Counted from the first letter of the stretch, positions 19,027-32,127 are shown. The stretch is DNA of 64,000 bases from Fonsecaea monophora (GCF_001642475.1 NW_019173970.1:186001-250000), one strand, 5' to 3'. Made by a program: numbers and translations. Notes: generated by a model from the letters alone, not told the origin.

Positions 19027-19720
19027 TTTTTTTTCTTTTAGGGAGATAGGAGCAGAGAGCTGTGTTTGCGAGAGAGTGCGTATGTATGTGTGTGGAAGTG
19101 AGAGGAGAGAAAGAGACGAGTGCGGACAGCGAACTTTCTAATAAGTACTCGGTACCAAAGGGGGAAATTTTGTTTGTGTCTTACTCACAAGAATCATGCA
19201 ATCACCAAAAAAGCTGCTTGAGCTTCGCCGAGTGGAAAACTGCTCCTGTTCGGAGCTCACGTGTGATCCATTGTGACCATGCTGCTTTAACCTGGATCCA
19301 CCATCACCTCCCCCGCAACTCGAGGGCCACCGCGATTAACTTGTGCACTAATTTTCCTAAACGGCTCTAATGCCCACTGCCCAGATCGAGTCTTCTACCA
19401 CCGAGCAAATGCGGAAATAGGGTAATTAGCCTGAAGTCGACTCATCCATCTTCAAGAACAAATAGAAGCTCATGAAGGTCGATTACATAGCCTATGGTAC
19501 TAGTGACTACAGCCCCCCTTTCAGACTTGTGAGGCTCCAGAATCCATTGAGAACCTGATCATCATCTTCTTCTTCTACAACAGCAAGAACAAACATGTGC
19601 TACGAAATACGAAACAATTACCTATATACTACTACCTATGTAGATATCTGGTATTTCCAAGCACCATCCCCTACCATGTCCTCTACCCCACGAATCACGA
19701 CACCTCTCTTACCTCCTCTC
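19027..19720. other. ILV5 promoter and monooxygenase 3' region
   Basis: Noncoding. CACGTG lies at 19258-19263. No further gene is seen. Confidence 0.5.
19258..19263. promoter_or_regulatory. CACGTG E-box upstream of ILV5
   Basis: Perfect CACGTG 232 bp upstream of the ILV5 ATG. Candidate bHLH site; function is inferred. Confidence 0.35.
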
Positions 19721-21820
19721 TCATCCCGTCACCGCGGCGGCAGGCACTTCGTCCCCTTCGACATGTTCGACCGTAGCTGTGACCTCCTCTCCCTTGACCG
19801 CCGCGCTGTCCTTCTTCTGCTCGTTCAGCTTGCTCACACGCCACCCTTGATAGCCGTTCTCCAGACTGTTGTGCAGGGCGGCCACGTAAGGAACCATCCC
19901 GCCAATCCAGTTCATGGGCTCGACGCGCTTGCCGGGGATGTTGGCCCCGTTGTACCACCCGTTGGCTTTGGGGTAGAGCGTCTTGTACCAGAGTTCGTTG
20001 GCTTTTTTGCTCCTGCACGGATCAAGGTTAGTCATACATGATAGTAGGTAGTAGGTGGCGACGAGCATGTCAAGGGGAGGCCATGAAAAGATTGGAGGTT
20101 TGTATGGTGGCGATGTCACTTACCACTCATCCTCAGCCTCCCGTGTGGCCTCTATTCTCGTGATACCCTCTTCGCGGCACATGGTAAGGACCTTGTCCAC
20201 CCATTCGGCCTGGAACTGGTTGTTACTAGGTCCGTTTGCAAACGCCGTGGGCGACTGCGGTCCATAGAGGAAAAACATGTTGGGAAACCCAGCGAGCGCG
20301 ATGCCCATGGCCGTGCGGAGGCCGTCTTTCCAGTGATCAGCGACGGTGCCGCCGTCTGTCGAATGAATGTCCATCTGTGCAAGAGAGCCCGTGACACTGT
20401 CGAAACCTGTGGCGAGGATGATGACCTGTAGACACAAACAACATGGTCAATAAAGCCCACTGGCAAATCATGTCGAGGAAACGGGATAAGCCTTACATCG
20501 TATTCCACATGCCCCTTGGGCGTCCTGATACCGGTTTCTGTGACTTCCAGGACCGGATTCTCCTTCACGTCTACAATGTCAATATGGTCCTGGTCGACGA
20601 CCTCGTAGAATCTCTGTTCAAGGCTGTTTCGCTTGGTGCCAAAAGGGTGAGGCGGCTTTTCGGGCGCCAGGAGTCGCTGTTTCTCGGGATTTTTCACTCG
20701 CTTGAGTACTGTGGAGCGCCAATACTTGTATGCTTCGTCGTTGGCCTTTTGGTCAAAGAGCATGTCCTTGTAGCTGCGGATGAAGAAGAGACTGTCAGTA
20801 TGTAGAAAATTGATGTCGGCGAGCTCCAGAAGAAACGTACTTTTTCAGCAAAGGCACAAAGCCAGCCTCATCCCACAGAGACTTGTAGAATTTCTCCCGC
20901 TCTTCCGGAGTGTCGTCAAATGTGTTCTTGTCGCTGAAAGTGTAGTGGAATCCGGTGAAAGATTTCCGGCAAAGGTCGAAAATTCTCTCGTATTCACCGT
21001 CGGCTTTCTTCTTTCGTTCCACCTCCGGGTCGAGTTCCCATTGTTTCATGGGCAGGCAAAGATTGGGCGTGCGTTGGAAGATGGTCAGGTGCTTGACAAC
21101 ATCTCCAATCTCCTGGGCAACCTATTTCCTTCCGTCAGCTAGGCTGTTCAGTCATCCCCTGACATGGTCAGCAACTCACTTGAATGCCCGAAGCTCCCGT
21201 CCCTATCAGGGCGACGCGTTTGCCTTTCAAATTCACGCCGTGCTGAGGCCAAAAGGCGGTATGATACTGAGGTCCCTTGAAATTCTGCAGACCTGGGAAA
21301 GGTGGCTTGTAGTGCTTCGACGCAAACCCAACGCATGGCATGAACCATTGTGCGTAGACCTCTGTGCCATCTGAGCACTCAATGTGCCACTGGTGTCTCT
21401 GCTCATCGAAGATGGCGGTCTCGACGTTCCTGTTGTATTCGATGTACTCTTCCGTGTTCCATTTTTTCTCGATATATTTGAAGTAGCGTCTCAAGTCTGG
21501 CCAGCTGGAGTACCGCTCTTTAAAAGTAAAGTCTTCGTACAGATCCCGGTCAAACAATTGATAAATCGGCGACTCGGAGTCGACGCGAGCTATATGAAGA
21601 TTGTGAGGAACGCCTTTGATGTCGGGAAAATCTTCTGATATGACCTACCTCCAGGGTAGCAGTTCCAAAACCAGATGCCTCCTGCAGCGGGTCCTCGTTC
21701 ATAGATCTTGACACTGAGTCCCTGTTTCCGAAGTTTGTTCAGCAGGGTGAAGGCTCCAAAGCCAGCACCGACAATCAGCACATCCACAGAAGGGATCTCT
21801 GGTTTTGCTATCGACCCCAT
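19721..21820 (-). CDS. Baeyer-Villiger-type FAD monooxygenase
   Basis: Class B flavoprotein monooxygenase, predicted to insert one oxygen next to a ketone using FAD and NADPH. Six exons read 21820-21649, 21589-21180, 21121-20841, 20773-20497, 20425-20124 and 20009-19721 and give 576 residues. The FAD Rossmann loop is VDVLIVGAGFGAF (18-24). The Baeyer-Villiger fingerprint F-x-G-x3-H-x3-W-P appears as FKGPQYHTAFWP (161-172). The NADPH loop is IGTGASGIQ (187-192), and a further FAD motif is DVIILATGFDSVTG. All signature residues are intact. The C-terminus is an acidic tail (about the last 35 residues). The gene is divergent from the kinase-like/DUF7064 fusion with only 459 bp between the starts, suggesting joint control. 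ATG at 21841 would add seven residues. Substrate unknown; cyclic or steroid-like ketones are typical for the family. Confidence 0.92.
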
Positions 21821-22279
21821 GATTGAGCGAGAAGACGGCAAGGTTTGATTTGTGATTGTTCAGAAAAGGCCGGGATCCAGCATGTGAAGTATTTGTAGTT
21901 GGGGTCGCTGCACGTCTAGACTTCCGAGTTAGAACCTACCCCAGCATGTCGGAAACTGTTGTCCGCTTCTTCAGCGTTGGAACCACCTCCTCGGGACCCC
22001 TGATGCATCGCAATCGACGGGAATAGTCACATTGTAAGCTCTACAGACCTCGGGTAATGGTATACCTCGTATATCTACTCCGCATATGTACAGCTGTGGA
22101 GCGCATTTGCGGGGGGGGGGTTTGGACGAACGGATCTCCTATCCCGGATCGGTGGGACCGAGTCAGGCATCTGGGGGAATACTTCATGCTTGGTCGGCCC
22201 TGTAAAGTGCATGCGGTACGTTGTAGAGAGTGAATCCGAAAACCAGGTTTTGGTTCTCAGTATCAGGCCATCCTCAGCC
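21821..22279. promoter_or_regulatory. Shared divergent promoter, monooxygenase / kinase fusion
   Basis: A 459-bp region between two start codons facing away from each other. It includes a G9 run at about 22112-22120. Short enough that both genes probably share control elements. No specific site is recognised. Confidence 0.45.
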
Positions 22280-24545
22280 ATGGTGACTTCTACTTTGAGC
22301 GACTTGCTGACCGGTAGCGCTGGCACCACCTCAGACAATGCAAACGGGAAGGCAAATGGTTCGTTGGGGCAAGAAGAATATTGTGACCTGCATGGGGTTG
22401 TGATTGTATGTTGTCCCGTGTTTCTGAGTCAGTGCTCTCGGCTGATCAGGCCATTGCAGAAGCCACTCCAACAGATCGAAGAGCTCACGCCACTATGGCT
22501 GTCGATGTTTCTCAATCGCAAGATCGATGAGAATGGCTTCGTCGTCAAGCCAACTGGGACGGGCCAGATGAGCAATACTTACCGAGTCCAGTTTCATGAT
22601 CTCGACCATCCAGGCAAAGTCAGCCAAGTTGTGGTCAAATTTGCAAGAAACGACAAGGACACTCGAGACCTTGGCATCAGATTTGGCCACTACCAACGTG
22701 AGGCTGTCTTCTATCGAAGATTTGGAGACAGGCTGTCCGCTGGTCTACCACACTGCTATGGCGCAGTGGTAGACAGACATGCTTGGTTTACCCTTGTCCT
22801 CGAGGACCTAGGCTTGTATGACGGGTACCAAGGGGCCCAGCTGGAAGGATGTGATTATAAGCATGCGCAGCTGGCCTTGAAAGCGCTCGCTCAATTGCAG
22901 GCGCCGGTCCTAGGAGATGCACAGCTGGATGAGGACGAGTGGCTCAATAAACCGCCCGCTTTGGACCAGAAATTCTTCAATGAATGTCTCCCAATTTTCC
23001 GCACGCGCCAGAAGCTTCCACCCGAGCAAGAACAGCTGTTGAACTGGCTCTCCGAAAACCTCGATGACTGGTGGGCGACTCGAGAAGGGCCTTTCTGCAT
23101 CTTCCATGGAGATTTTCGTCTGGACAATATCCTCTTCCTTGCCAAGGACAATCATCGTGCGGTAGCAGTCGATTGGGGCGGGCTTGGTTGGGCGTCACCC
23201 ATGCGGGATGCTGGATACTTCCTCGGAAACGGACTGACGATTGAGAACCGGCGAAAGTGGGAGAAGGATCTCATCCGCGAGTACCTGGACGAGCTCAATC
23301 GTTGGAGCAAGGTCCAACTGACATGGGAACAGGCCTGGAAGCAATATAGACTCCAATCGATATATGGCCTTGCACAACAGTAAGCTTGACACCGACCGTG
23401 ACTTGGCCATGCTTTCTGACTGTGGAGTTTCTAGTATCCCAGCTGCGGCAATCTGCGCACCGACTGAGCGAGGAGAGAAAATGTTCTATACATTGACCTC
23501 GAGGCAGGCCCAGCACGCACTAGACATGGACGCGGCATCATTAGTGAAGCCACGCCCCAAATCTTACTCACCTCATGTTGGAGACGAAGCCGAGCATGTT
23601 CCACCAGCAGATGGGGGACCTCTCTGGAGTGAAAGCTGGTATTTTGACTGCACCACACCAGATGGCGAAGCTGGCATGTACGCTCGAATTGGGCGCCTCC
23701 CAAACCAGAATTGTTGCAACTTTATCGCCGGGATTTTTCGGCGGGGAAAGTCATCGGTCATGCTCGTCAATATGCAAGCACCTCTACCAGCCTCCCATCA
23801 CGCTATGCAAACGTTCTCGACGGATCGGTTCGCGGTTGAGAGCAGATGCCTCGTTCCGCTGGAGAAATTCTCATTCAGTTTGAGCGGGACGGGATCCGCC
23901 TCGCCCGACTCCATTACATCTTTCCACGGAGATGAGGCGCAGGTGGAAGATGTGCAAAATATCAAGATCGATCTCGTTTGGGAGACGTCGGCAGCGCCAT
24001 ATAAGAAACACGGACAGTCTCGTTACGAGATACCGTGTAAAGTTACTGGGAACATCAAAATCGGTGACGAGGAAGAGATCAGATTCAACGCCGCCCCGGG
24101 ACAACGGAACCACAGTTGGGGTGTGCGCAACTGGTGGGTGGCTGACTGGGTGTGGTCTGGCCTACACTTTTCAGACGGCACAGACGTCTTTACTATCGCG
24201 TTGGGCAAAGGACCAGACAGTACGGGTGCGTCGGGATACATCCAGAAAGATGGCGGAATCAAGGAGATTACTAAGGTAGTTAATGAATTCGAGTGGCAGG
24301 ATAACGGACTACCTGGAAAGTTGAGACTGCTGGTCGAGCCTGGCGGTATGAGCATTGAGTGCGAGGCAATCGCGGCTAGAGGTCTGCGTCTTTTTGATCC
24401 CGAAGGTCGAGAGGCACATCTGCCTCGAGTCATGTGCACCGCAAGGACCAGTGATGGGAAATCAGGGGTGGGATGGTTGGACTTCAATCGGGTTGTCAAG
24501 CGCGAGCCAGGGCAAGCAAGGAATGGTCAAGCAAAGGACGCATAG
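22280..24545 (+). CDS. Fusion: APH/ecdysteroid-kinase-like domain plus DUF7064/7065-like domain
   Basis: The ATG at 22280 has a good context (GCCATGG). Exon 1 runs to 23379. An intron at 23380-23434 (GTAAGC...TTCTAG) keeps the frame into 23435-24545. The N-terminal half is a small-molecule kinase fold: TGTGQMSNTYRVQF (nucleotide loop), VVVKFAR (Lys), LVLEDLG hinge, and the catalytic HGDFRLDNILF followed by VDWGGLGWA. The C-terminal half (from about residue 400) reads GDEAEHVPPADGGPLWSESWYFD and later RYEIPCKVTGNIKIGDEE with GQRNHSWGVRNWW. I associate this with the DUF7065/DUF7064 pair; that name is from memory. A further 54-nt in-frame intron (22406-22459: GTATGT, CTGAT, TTGCAG) is likely. 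Role unknown. Phosphorylation of a lipid-like or cyclic metabolite made by the divergent monooxygenase is an inference. Confidence 0.82.
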
Positions 24546-26147
24546 ACAAAGCATACAAGACAGATACTGAGAGGCAGAGGAAAGGACGCGAATACAGCCG
24601 CAATAGAGCTACATGGGGATCACCTAGACAAGCTACGCCTAAAACGGTAACTCTGGGTTTCATCACGTGAATTTGCTCTACTTCCATCCCCAAGGGCTCT
24701 AGCGTAATGTAGTCTAATCAAGTCCCTCCCCAGGTCATAATAGAGCGGCATGGCCATCTACCCCGATCCGCAGTCAAGCTACTCAGGGCATTTCCACATC
24801 TTGGTTCCGACAACGGGGAGGCTGGGGCGAACCTGTTCGGAGACGTTGTAGCCTCCCCGCCCCGCAATCTTGGATTCCAAGGAACAAGCTGCGGCCCAGG
24901 CCAGAATGCCATTTTTGCCTCCGCAGTGGCGGCTGCTGTGGTTGATCCTTCGCGCGCCAACAGAGGCACGAATGGGCTGGCCACTGCCAGGCCTTGCATT
25001 TCAATATCGACATCGATCTAGTTTACGCGGTACCTACGAGGTACATACGTGCCGAGTACACACTTTTGAACACGACAAGTGTGAAGCGACACAGCCAAAT
25101 CGCTTACTCTTTCAGCCCTCACAAAGCCGTCAAAGCCAGATTCCCACCTTCATCAACACGCCCTCATATCGATGGCCAAACCTACTGTCCTACTTGGAGA
25201 CGTGAAATGTCGGCCTCGAAGAGGTACCGAGTGTGTGGCTGAAGTACAAGTAGCAATTGTCAAGAGCTGGACGGACCGTCGCAGGCCGCAGGTCGACTTC
25301 ACTTTATGACACGATATGGTGAGCTCAGCTCGTGACATGACCACTGGCACCCAACTGGTGACCAGTTACTTGGGTCCCTTGGGGACTCGGTAAACATTAC
25401 AAAACCATCCGAGTGATCCAGCTTAGTGGCTTTGTGGGAGATAATTATAAAAGGGGGATTTTCCTCCCCAGAGGGACGTGCCTCGTACATATGATATGCT
25501 ATGGATATCCGCACATTCGACATACATAGTCCCAACATACTCGGTTCACTCACCAATCCGACCCGCTGGTAGGGAGTAATTATGAGGGAAGATATGCAAT
25601 CGCATTAGAAATTCAGAAATTGCGCCTTTTGAAAGTCTGATAGTCTGGGGTCCGGCTATCTGGGTAGCTACACGTACCGAGTTGTCCTAGACCTGCCAAC
25701 CGCCCACTCATTTCTTCAGTCTCTCCCTCTATATGATTGCTCTTGAATTTTTTGTGAAGCCCTCCTCCTCCTCGCAGGAAATGCTTTGTGAAATTAAGAA
25801 AAATAAAAAAACACCAGACTCCCCCCCTCCCGCCTTGTTGAAACGTACACAAACAGCTTCCTTTCGTTCTCTCTCTCTCCCTCTCTCTCTCGCGTGCACC
25901 ACACCACTTGGCCACACCACACCACACCTCGAGAAAAGCACCCACAACTAAAAAACATTGGCCACCCTTTATCTGCGTCTAGGATTGGTTGCGGACTGAC
26001 GAAAAGGAGATCTCAATGCAAGAATGGCCAGGATTGGGTCTTGAGAAGGGGGATTCTCCGAAGAAAAGAGTGGCGAGTGGTCGACGCCACAGATGGCGAC
26101 TAGTGCTTTTTTTCAGTGTTAAGGCTCGTATTTTTTCTTTCTTTTTT
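24546..26147. other. Intergenic region, 1.6 kb
   Basis: Convergent gap with no recognised gene. It holds CACGTG at 24664-24669, a CT-repeat at 25866-25891, and several ORFs without family similarity. Confidence 0.5.
25866..25891. repeat. CT-rich microsatellite
   Basis: (CT)n interrupted by one CC, intergenic. Confidence 0.85.
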
Positions 26148-29100
26148 CTAATGCTCTGCATTCGTCGTCCGCGGGTTGACGTCTGAATCTGCACCCTTCT
26201 CCGCGCCAGTGCTTACGCCGGTGTCTGCTCTCTTCTCTCCATTGGCGGTCTCGACGGGCCCGTCGACCACGCTGCCCTCTTTGCTCTCCTTCGGGGTGCC
26301 AACTTCCTTCTTCCCCTTGTTCATCCGCTTGGGCACGCGGGCGAGCCAGTAGAAGAAGACGGCGCCGAAGACGTTGAAGACAATGTACGGCCACATCAGG
26401 CCGAAGTTGCGCCACATGTGGTCCGGGTTGGAGGAGACGGTGGCCAGGAAGTCGTCGGTAGTCGCGATCTGGCAGTAGGTGCAATTGCTGCCCGAGGGGT
26501 TTTGCAGGTATCCGCCGGCGACGGCCATGTAGTCTCTCATATACTCGGCACACGTCTGGCCCGCGGGGGCTGGGAAATGGAGATACTCGTTGGCGGCACA
26601 GGTGACGGTGGTGTGCGCAACGGACGTGCTGAGCATGCCGTCAATGAGATATGTAAAGGGCGAGACGCGGTACATGAAAATCCAGAAACCGGGGAGCGCC
26701 TTGGGGCCGACGAGGACACCGCAAAAGACCAAGGTGAGCGAGAAGGTCATGTTGGCGATGTTGCCTCCCGTCTCCGCCGTCTCGATGGCCGCAATGACCA
26801 TGTGTGCAAACGTCGACGTAAAGAGCAAGAAGGCCAGGATCAGCAGGAACATCAACGCGCCACGTACGTGGACGGCGTCTGTCGGTTCCGCATTCCTGTA
26901 CAGGCCAATCGGGTAGTACCAGGTGAAGTAGATGAGGATGGCGCAGAGTGTGGACCAGGGCAGCTCGACGATGATGTTGCTCATCATGAATGCCTGCCAC
27001 GAATACGTCTTGCTGGGTCGTTCGCGGACCTCGTAGAGTGAACGTTGAGTCACGAACAACGGCATGATTTGCTGCACGAGCTGGCCGAAGATGGTCATCA
27101 ACATGAAGATGCCGAACATCTGGTTCTGGAGACCTTGCTGCGTGTTCCTGGCCTTGAAGAAGGAGAAGCCGATGAAGAGACCCTGACGAAAGGACATGGT
27201 TAGCGCCGACAACAGGTGGGAAAAGGGGGGAGCGGGGGGGGGGGGGGGGGGAGTTACTCACAGAAGCGATACAGAGAGACAGTTTGCTGTAAATGTAGGA
27301 AGGCGTACGCCAGTATTGCTGAAAGACACGCTTCAGAACCTCGTAGAGCTGCACGTAGAACGGAGCGGCGAACTCGCGATAGCTGGCTTTGCTGGCCCGG
27401 TTCGAGACCGTCCGGGCAAGTTGACAACGCTCTGCCTTCATTTGAGAGAGCTCGGCGTGTACATCCCTATACTCCGGCGACGTGCGCCACGTCTCGACCC
27501 AATCGATCTCGGTGTGTGAACCAGGTGCGGCGCCGATGACCTCCAACATCCACTCGGCGGGATTCGCGTCGGGCGGGCACTGATGGGCGCCGTTGCGTTC
27601 AAAGTAGTTGATGAGTATCTTCGACGAATGCCCAACGGGCCCGAAGTAGACGGTCTTTCCGCCGCTGGCGAGGAAAAGGAGCCGGTCAAAGCGCTGGAAG
27701 AGCATCGCTGAAGGCTGATGGATGGTGCAGAGAATGGCCTGTCCGTTCTGTTTCAGCTTCTCGAGGAGATCGAGGATGGACCACGAGGTCTGAGAGTCGA
27801 GACCAGAGGTAGGTTCGTCGAGGAAGAGCAGCAGTTCTGGCTTCGCCGCCAATTCCACGCCGATGGTCAACCGTTTGCGTTGCTCCACGTTGAGGCCTTC
27901 ACCGGGGACACCCACAACGGCGTCGGCGTACTCGGACATGTCGAGAATTTTGATGATCTCGTCGACGTAGTCCAGTTTCTCCTGCCGTGGGATATGTGCG
28001 GGTTGACGGAGGAGAGCGCTGAAGTTCAAGGCTTCTCGCACCGTCGACGTCTCCAAGTGAAGATCTTGTTGTTGCACGTAGCCGGTTTTGCGTTGGAAAG
28101 ACTCGTCTCGCTGGCGACCGTCGACCAGCATCTCGCCGGAGATAACTCCCATAGTCACACGGGTGGCCAGGACGTCGAGGAGCGTCGTCTTTCCAGCCCC
28201 GGACACGCCCATCAAGGCAGTCAAGGTGCCCGGTTTGACCCAGCCATCGACGTGATCCAAGAGCCGACGTTGGCCACCTTTCACCGAAATATCGTAGCAG
28301 ACGTCGCGCCACTGGAAGATGGCCGTTTGTTTCTGAATGACGGATGACATGTCCTCAGCGGTTTTGACCCTCTCCACCGGGGCGGCTGTCGCGACATCGC
28401 CGGTCTCGGCGTCATGAGGGAGCTTCAGTCTCAGCGCAGGGGGAGTCTGACCGCGACGGAAAACCAGGACTTCGCCTTTGGATTTCTTAGCCTGGACGAA
28501 CTCGGCTGAGATCAGGTAGGTGCAGAACAGAAAGATTAGGAATGCGATCAAGATGCCGAAATTCCTCCACCTGTGGGACGCGTAGTATTTGTAGTTGCTG
28601 TTGATAAAGTCGTCGCCGTTGACAAAGGACTGACCGGGCCGAGATCCCACCGTGGCGCAGACGTGGTTTGAATCCCCGTACCCAGGACCGGAGGGCACGA
28701 AGAAGGCGCAGTCGAAATTCCGTCCGGAGAACTCGTTGATCATCAGCGACTCGAAACCATACGCGACCGGGTCGAGGTAGTTGATCCAGCGTGCCCAGCC
28801 AAGCATATAGTTGACTGGGATGGCAAAACCGGTGTAGATGACGATGGCGAGGATGAGAATGGCGGCCGGTGCCAAAGCTTGACTCAAGGTGCGGGAGACC
28901 GAGGCGATCGTTCGAAACAGCATACTCATGACCAGCGTCAAGGTGAAGGAAATGAGGAGGAAGAAGAAGAATGCGCCGGGCTCTCTGCGGAGATTGGTCA
29001 TGAAATACAAGGTGATGTTGAAGATGATGGCATTGCTAATCTTGTACGGCATGTCCGTCAACATGGAAGCGTATGCCTCGGTCGACGGGTGATACAGCGC

Positions 29101-30936
29101 GTACCGTTGGTGCTTCTCGACGATCGGCCGTTGCGCATACAGCGTCAGGATTTCCAAGGCAGAGCTGAAGGCGTTGATGAGAATGGCAAAGAAGAGCAAG
29201 GCGCCGCGCGAGTAGAACGAGTTGGTGGTGTCGTCGAGGTTGTAGAAGATGGAACCGATGATCAGGGCAAAGACGTTGTTTCCGATGATAGAAGTCAACG
29301 TCAAGCTCGGGTCGGCCTTCAACCTGCGGAATCCTCGCCAGAGACAGAGTTTGACCTGTTGACCGTACGACAGCGTGTAGGGCGACGACACGCGTTGCCG
29401 CTTCGCTTGCTGCAGTCTTCTTGATTCCTTGAAGCGGTTCAGATCCTCACCGCCAAGGGGATGCCTCTGGTCAAAGTCTTCAATCTCTTTCAGTAGTTGC
29501 GCACGTTCCGGCGACTCTTTCCAGGCCTTCGCAAAGTCGTCGGGGGTCCGTGGAACCCGGTTCTCAAAGCCTTCGCGGACGATTCGTTCTTGGGCGCTCG
29601 TCATGGACGTCAAGAAGTCGGCGGTGGTCTGTCGCTCGGGGCATTGGAAGCCAAGACGGACAAAGTAGTCTTTGGCATCCACGGTCCGCCCGAAATAGAT
29701 CTGCCGTCCCTCATAAAGTACAATAACCTTGTCGAAGAGGTCGTAAGCTGCCTGGGGAGCCTGGTAGATAGCCACCGCGGCCGTGTTGTTGAGGATCTCA
29801 GTCGAGAGACGCAGCGTTTTACAGAACTCAATGGCGTTGGCACTGTCCAAACCACGGGTGCTGTTGTCCCAACATTGAAGAGGCGACATGTTCAGCGTGG
29901 CTTCGGCGATACTGACACGTTTCCTCTCGCCTCCACTGACACCCCGGATGAAGTCGTTGCCCACGCGAGTGTTGAAGGTGTGTCGGATGCCAAAAGTTGC
30001 CATAATAACGTCTCGCATATGGCACGCGTATTCGTGGGCGGAAACGTTTCCAGGTCGATGTCTCGGTGCTCTTGCACGTGCGGCAAAGTAAAGAGTGTCA
30101 CCGACCGTCAACTGGGGAAAGTGGATGTCCTGTTCAGCGGTGTAGATGGCCTCGCCGCGGAAGTGCTTGTGCATCTGATCAAAAGGAATCCCCTGGTAAT
30201 TGACGTATGAATCCTCGTCGACGACGAAACCGTGTGTTTCGCCTGCGAGTGTCTTGAGGAACGTCGAGCAGCCCGACCCAGGAGGCCCGAGAACGACGAG
30301 CATTTCACCATGGTTCACCAGTCCGTCGAATCCTCGAAGGATGTCGATTCTGCGTTGTCCAATGTTCAGGAGCTTGCGAGCCATGCCGAGGATCTGTAGC
30401 GGGGCATTGCCGACTGTCTTCTGGTAGTCAGTCGCCGATCCGAAACCGTGGGCGCTCAGGTTGCGGAACGCCACTCCGGCGGTCCTGGCAAGGAACCGGT
30501 CGTCTTTGTTCTGCAAATTAAACAGAGCCTTGATCCAGTCGTGGGTTGAGAAATTCTCGGAAGTGGGATCTAGGGAAGAGCCTGGCGCAGCGTGAAAGGG
30601 ATTGGCATCCTCAGTCTTGGTGGACGTTCGTGAGAACTGTCGAGCCAGATATCTGACGTGAACATCCTCATCCTCTTCGTTCTCCGAACTTCGAGATTGG
30701 TCGCCCGCCGGTTTTTCTTCCATGCCCGCCGAGCTCGTGCGACGCTCGTGACTGGCACCGTGGTGTGCAGAGGCTGAATCCTCCATGGCTATGGAGCGAC
30801 GACTCTCGTGAGATTTTACCCGTGACGGGCCGTTGGGCTCGTCGTGTGATTCCCTGCGGTAGTGTCCCAAAAGCCCTGGGCCTTGTCTCCCGGCACTGTT
30901 GTCGTAGTTGGAGGTGAAATTACCTACGAGAGACAT
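26148..30936 (-). CDS. PDR-type full-length ABC transporter (ABCG)
   Basis: Plasma-membrane ATP-driven efflux pump of the Cdr1/Pdr5 family, order (NBD-TMD)x2. Exon 1 is 30936-27262 and exon 2 is 27182-26148, joined by a 79-bp intron, for 1569 residues. NBD1 has the family's degenerate Walker A GPPGSGCST (217-225), signature GVSGGERKRVSIAEA and CWDNSTRGLDSANA. NBD2 has the full Walker A GVSGAGKTTLLD, a divergent signature LNVEQRKRLTIGVELA and Walker B LLLFLDEPTSGLDSQ. This asymmetry is normal for PDR pumps and means one competent ATP site. The first 130 residues are Ser/Arg/Asp-rich and cytosolic. The last 50 are hydrophilic and rich in K/E/T. A large exofacial Cys-bearing loop (CAANEYLHF to NCTYCQIA) lies before the last span. 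Drug or lipid export is expected from the family. Confidence 0.95.
27234..27251. repeat. G18 homopolymer in ABC transporter intron
   Basis: Eighteen uninterrupted G on the plus strand, i.e. C18 in the transcript, starting 10 nt after the GTGAGT donor at 27261. Confidence 0.95.
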
Positions 30937-32127
30937 CTTAGACGTCCTCGTTCCCGGTGGGAGAGCAACCCAAGTTGAGGGGGGATTGCCCTCGCGTTGC
31001 TGTCAAGAGGGAGGACGGTACGGCGGATTGAATTAATCAGGGTTGGACAATGAGCCGGCAAGTATGTGGTGGGCTACCCCGAAGGAGACGACTGAGCCGC
31101 AGCCTCAAAAGAGAATCAGTCTATGAATGAAGGACCAAAAAAAAAAAGAAAGGGAAAGGGAAAATGGAACGGGAGACTGGCGAGGAATCTGGGAGCGCAG
31201 TGTCGTAAGAGTTCGTCTGCAGGTTAAGAACGATCTTATATTGGCAACTCTAAACAAATCTCAAGTCTTGGAATGCAACCGCAGGCACTATGATGGGGAT
31301 GTCGATAAGCTGTCCGCATCCGTTGGTGGATCGGGGCGGAGCATTTGTGCGTCGCTGTCGTCAGGGGGAAGGAGGACGGCGGACGAAGAGGACAAGAATT
31401 AATCGAGATGTGCACCGGCTACGGAGAGCTTCGGGTGCACAATGAACGAATGCCAATATCCAAGACGTGGCCATGTTTTGACGCTGGGCTTGTGGCAATC
31501 ACACTGGCGTGACTTGGGGGTGGGAGAGGAAACGCATGTCAAGGCGGGAATCGTATGAACTTCGGAGAGATTAGAGTTTGGCGCGAGTCAACTGCCAATA
31601 TCAACATTGGCCATGGCTCGCCACATGACTCAAGCTTTTCCTGGGTCCCCCACTCTGCCCCTCTTGCTCCACCATATCATTGGACTAGCCCCTGGCGCCG
31701 AGCCCTGCACAATTTGCCAGTTCCTCTTTTGGGTACTTTATGAACCTTGCCTCGGCAGCCGGAATCACGACGGCGTGGGTGCATCCGGTCCTACATAACT
31801 ACACGACACTTCCCTACCGAGGAAAGTCTCATTCCTGAAATCCACCAATGAGAGAGCCATATACCACATTCGTTAAGGTGTACGTCGTCGGGTGCCCTCG
31901 ATAAAAAATAATGATCAGGAGACCAACATGCTATTTTAGCCGTCTGGACAATCAAGAAATCCTCTCTAGTATGAATTCGGGTGCTTCGTACGAACGGCGA
32001 TTGCTTTAGCTGCGATTGTGCTAGCTGCGATATAGGGCGGTGAACGGAAAAGTACTGTACACCTGGACATGGTCGCGCGTTCATTTCTTCGGACTTCTCT
32101 ACAGTCCCCCAAGTTGTTAGACAGACC
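30937..32127. other. Divergent promoter region, ABC pump / BTB gene
   Basis: 1.2 kb without a recognisable gene. Short ORFs are present but unlike any family. An A11 run occurs near 31137-31147. Confidence 0.5.
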
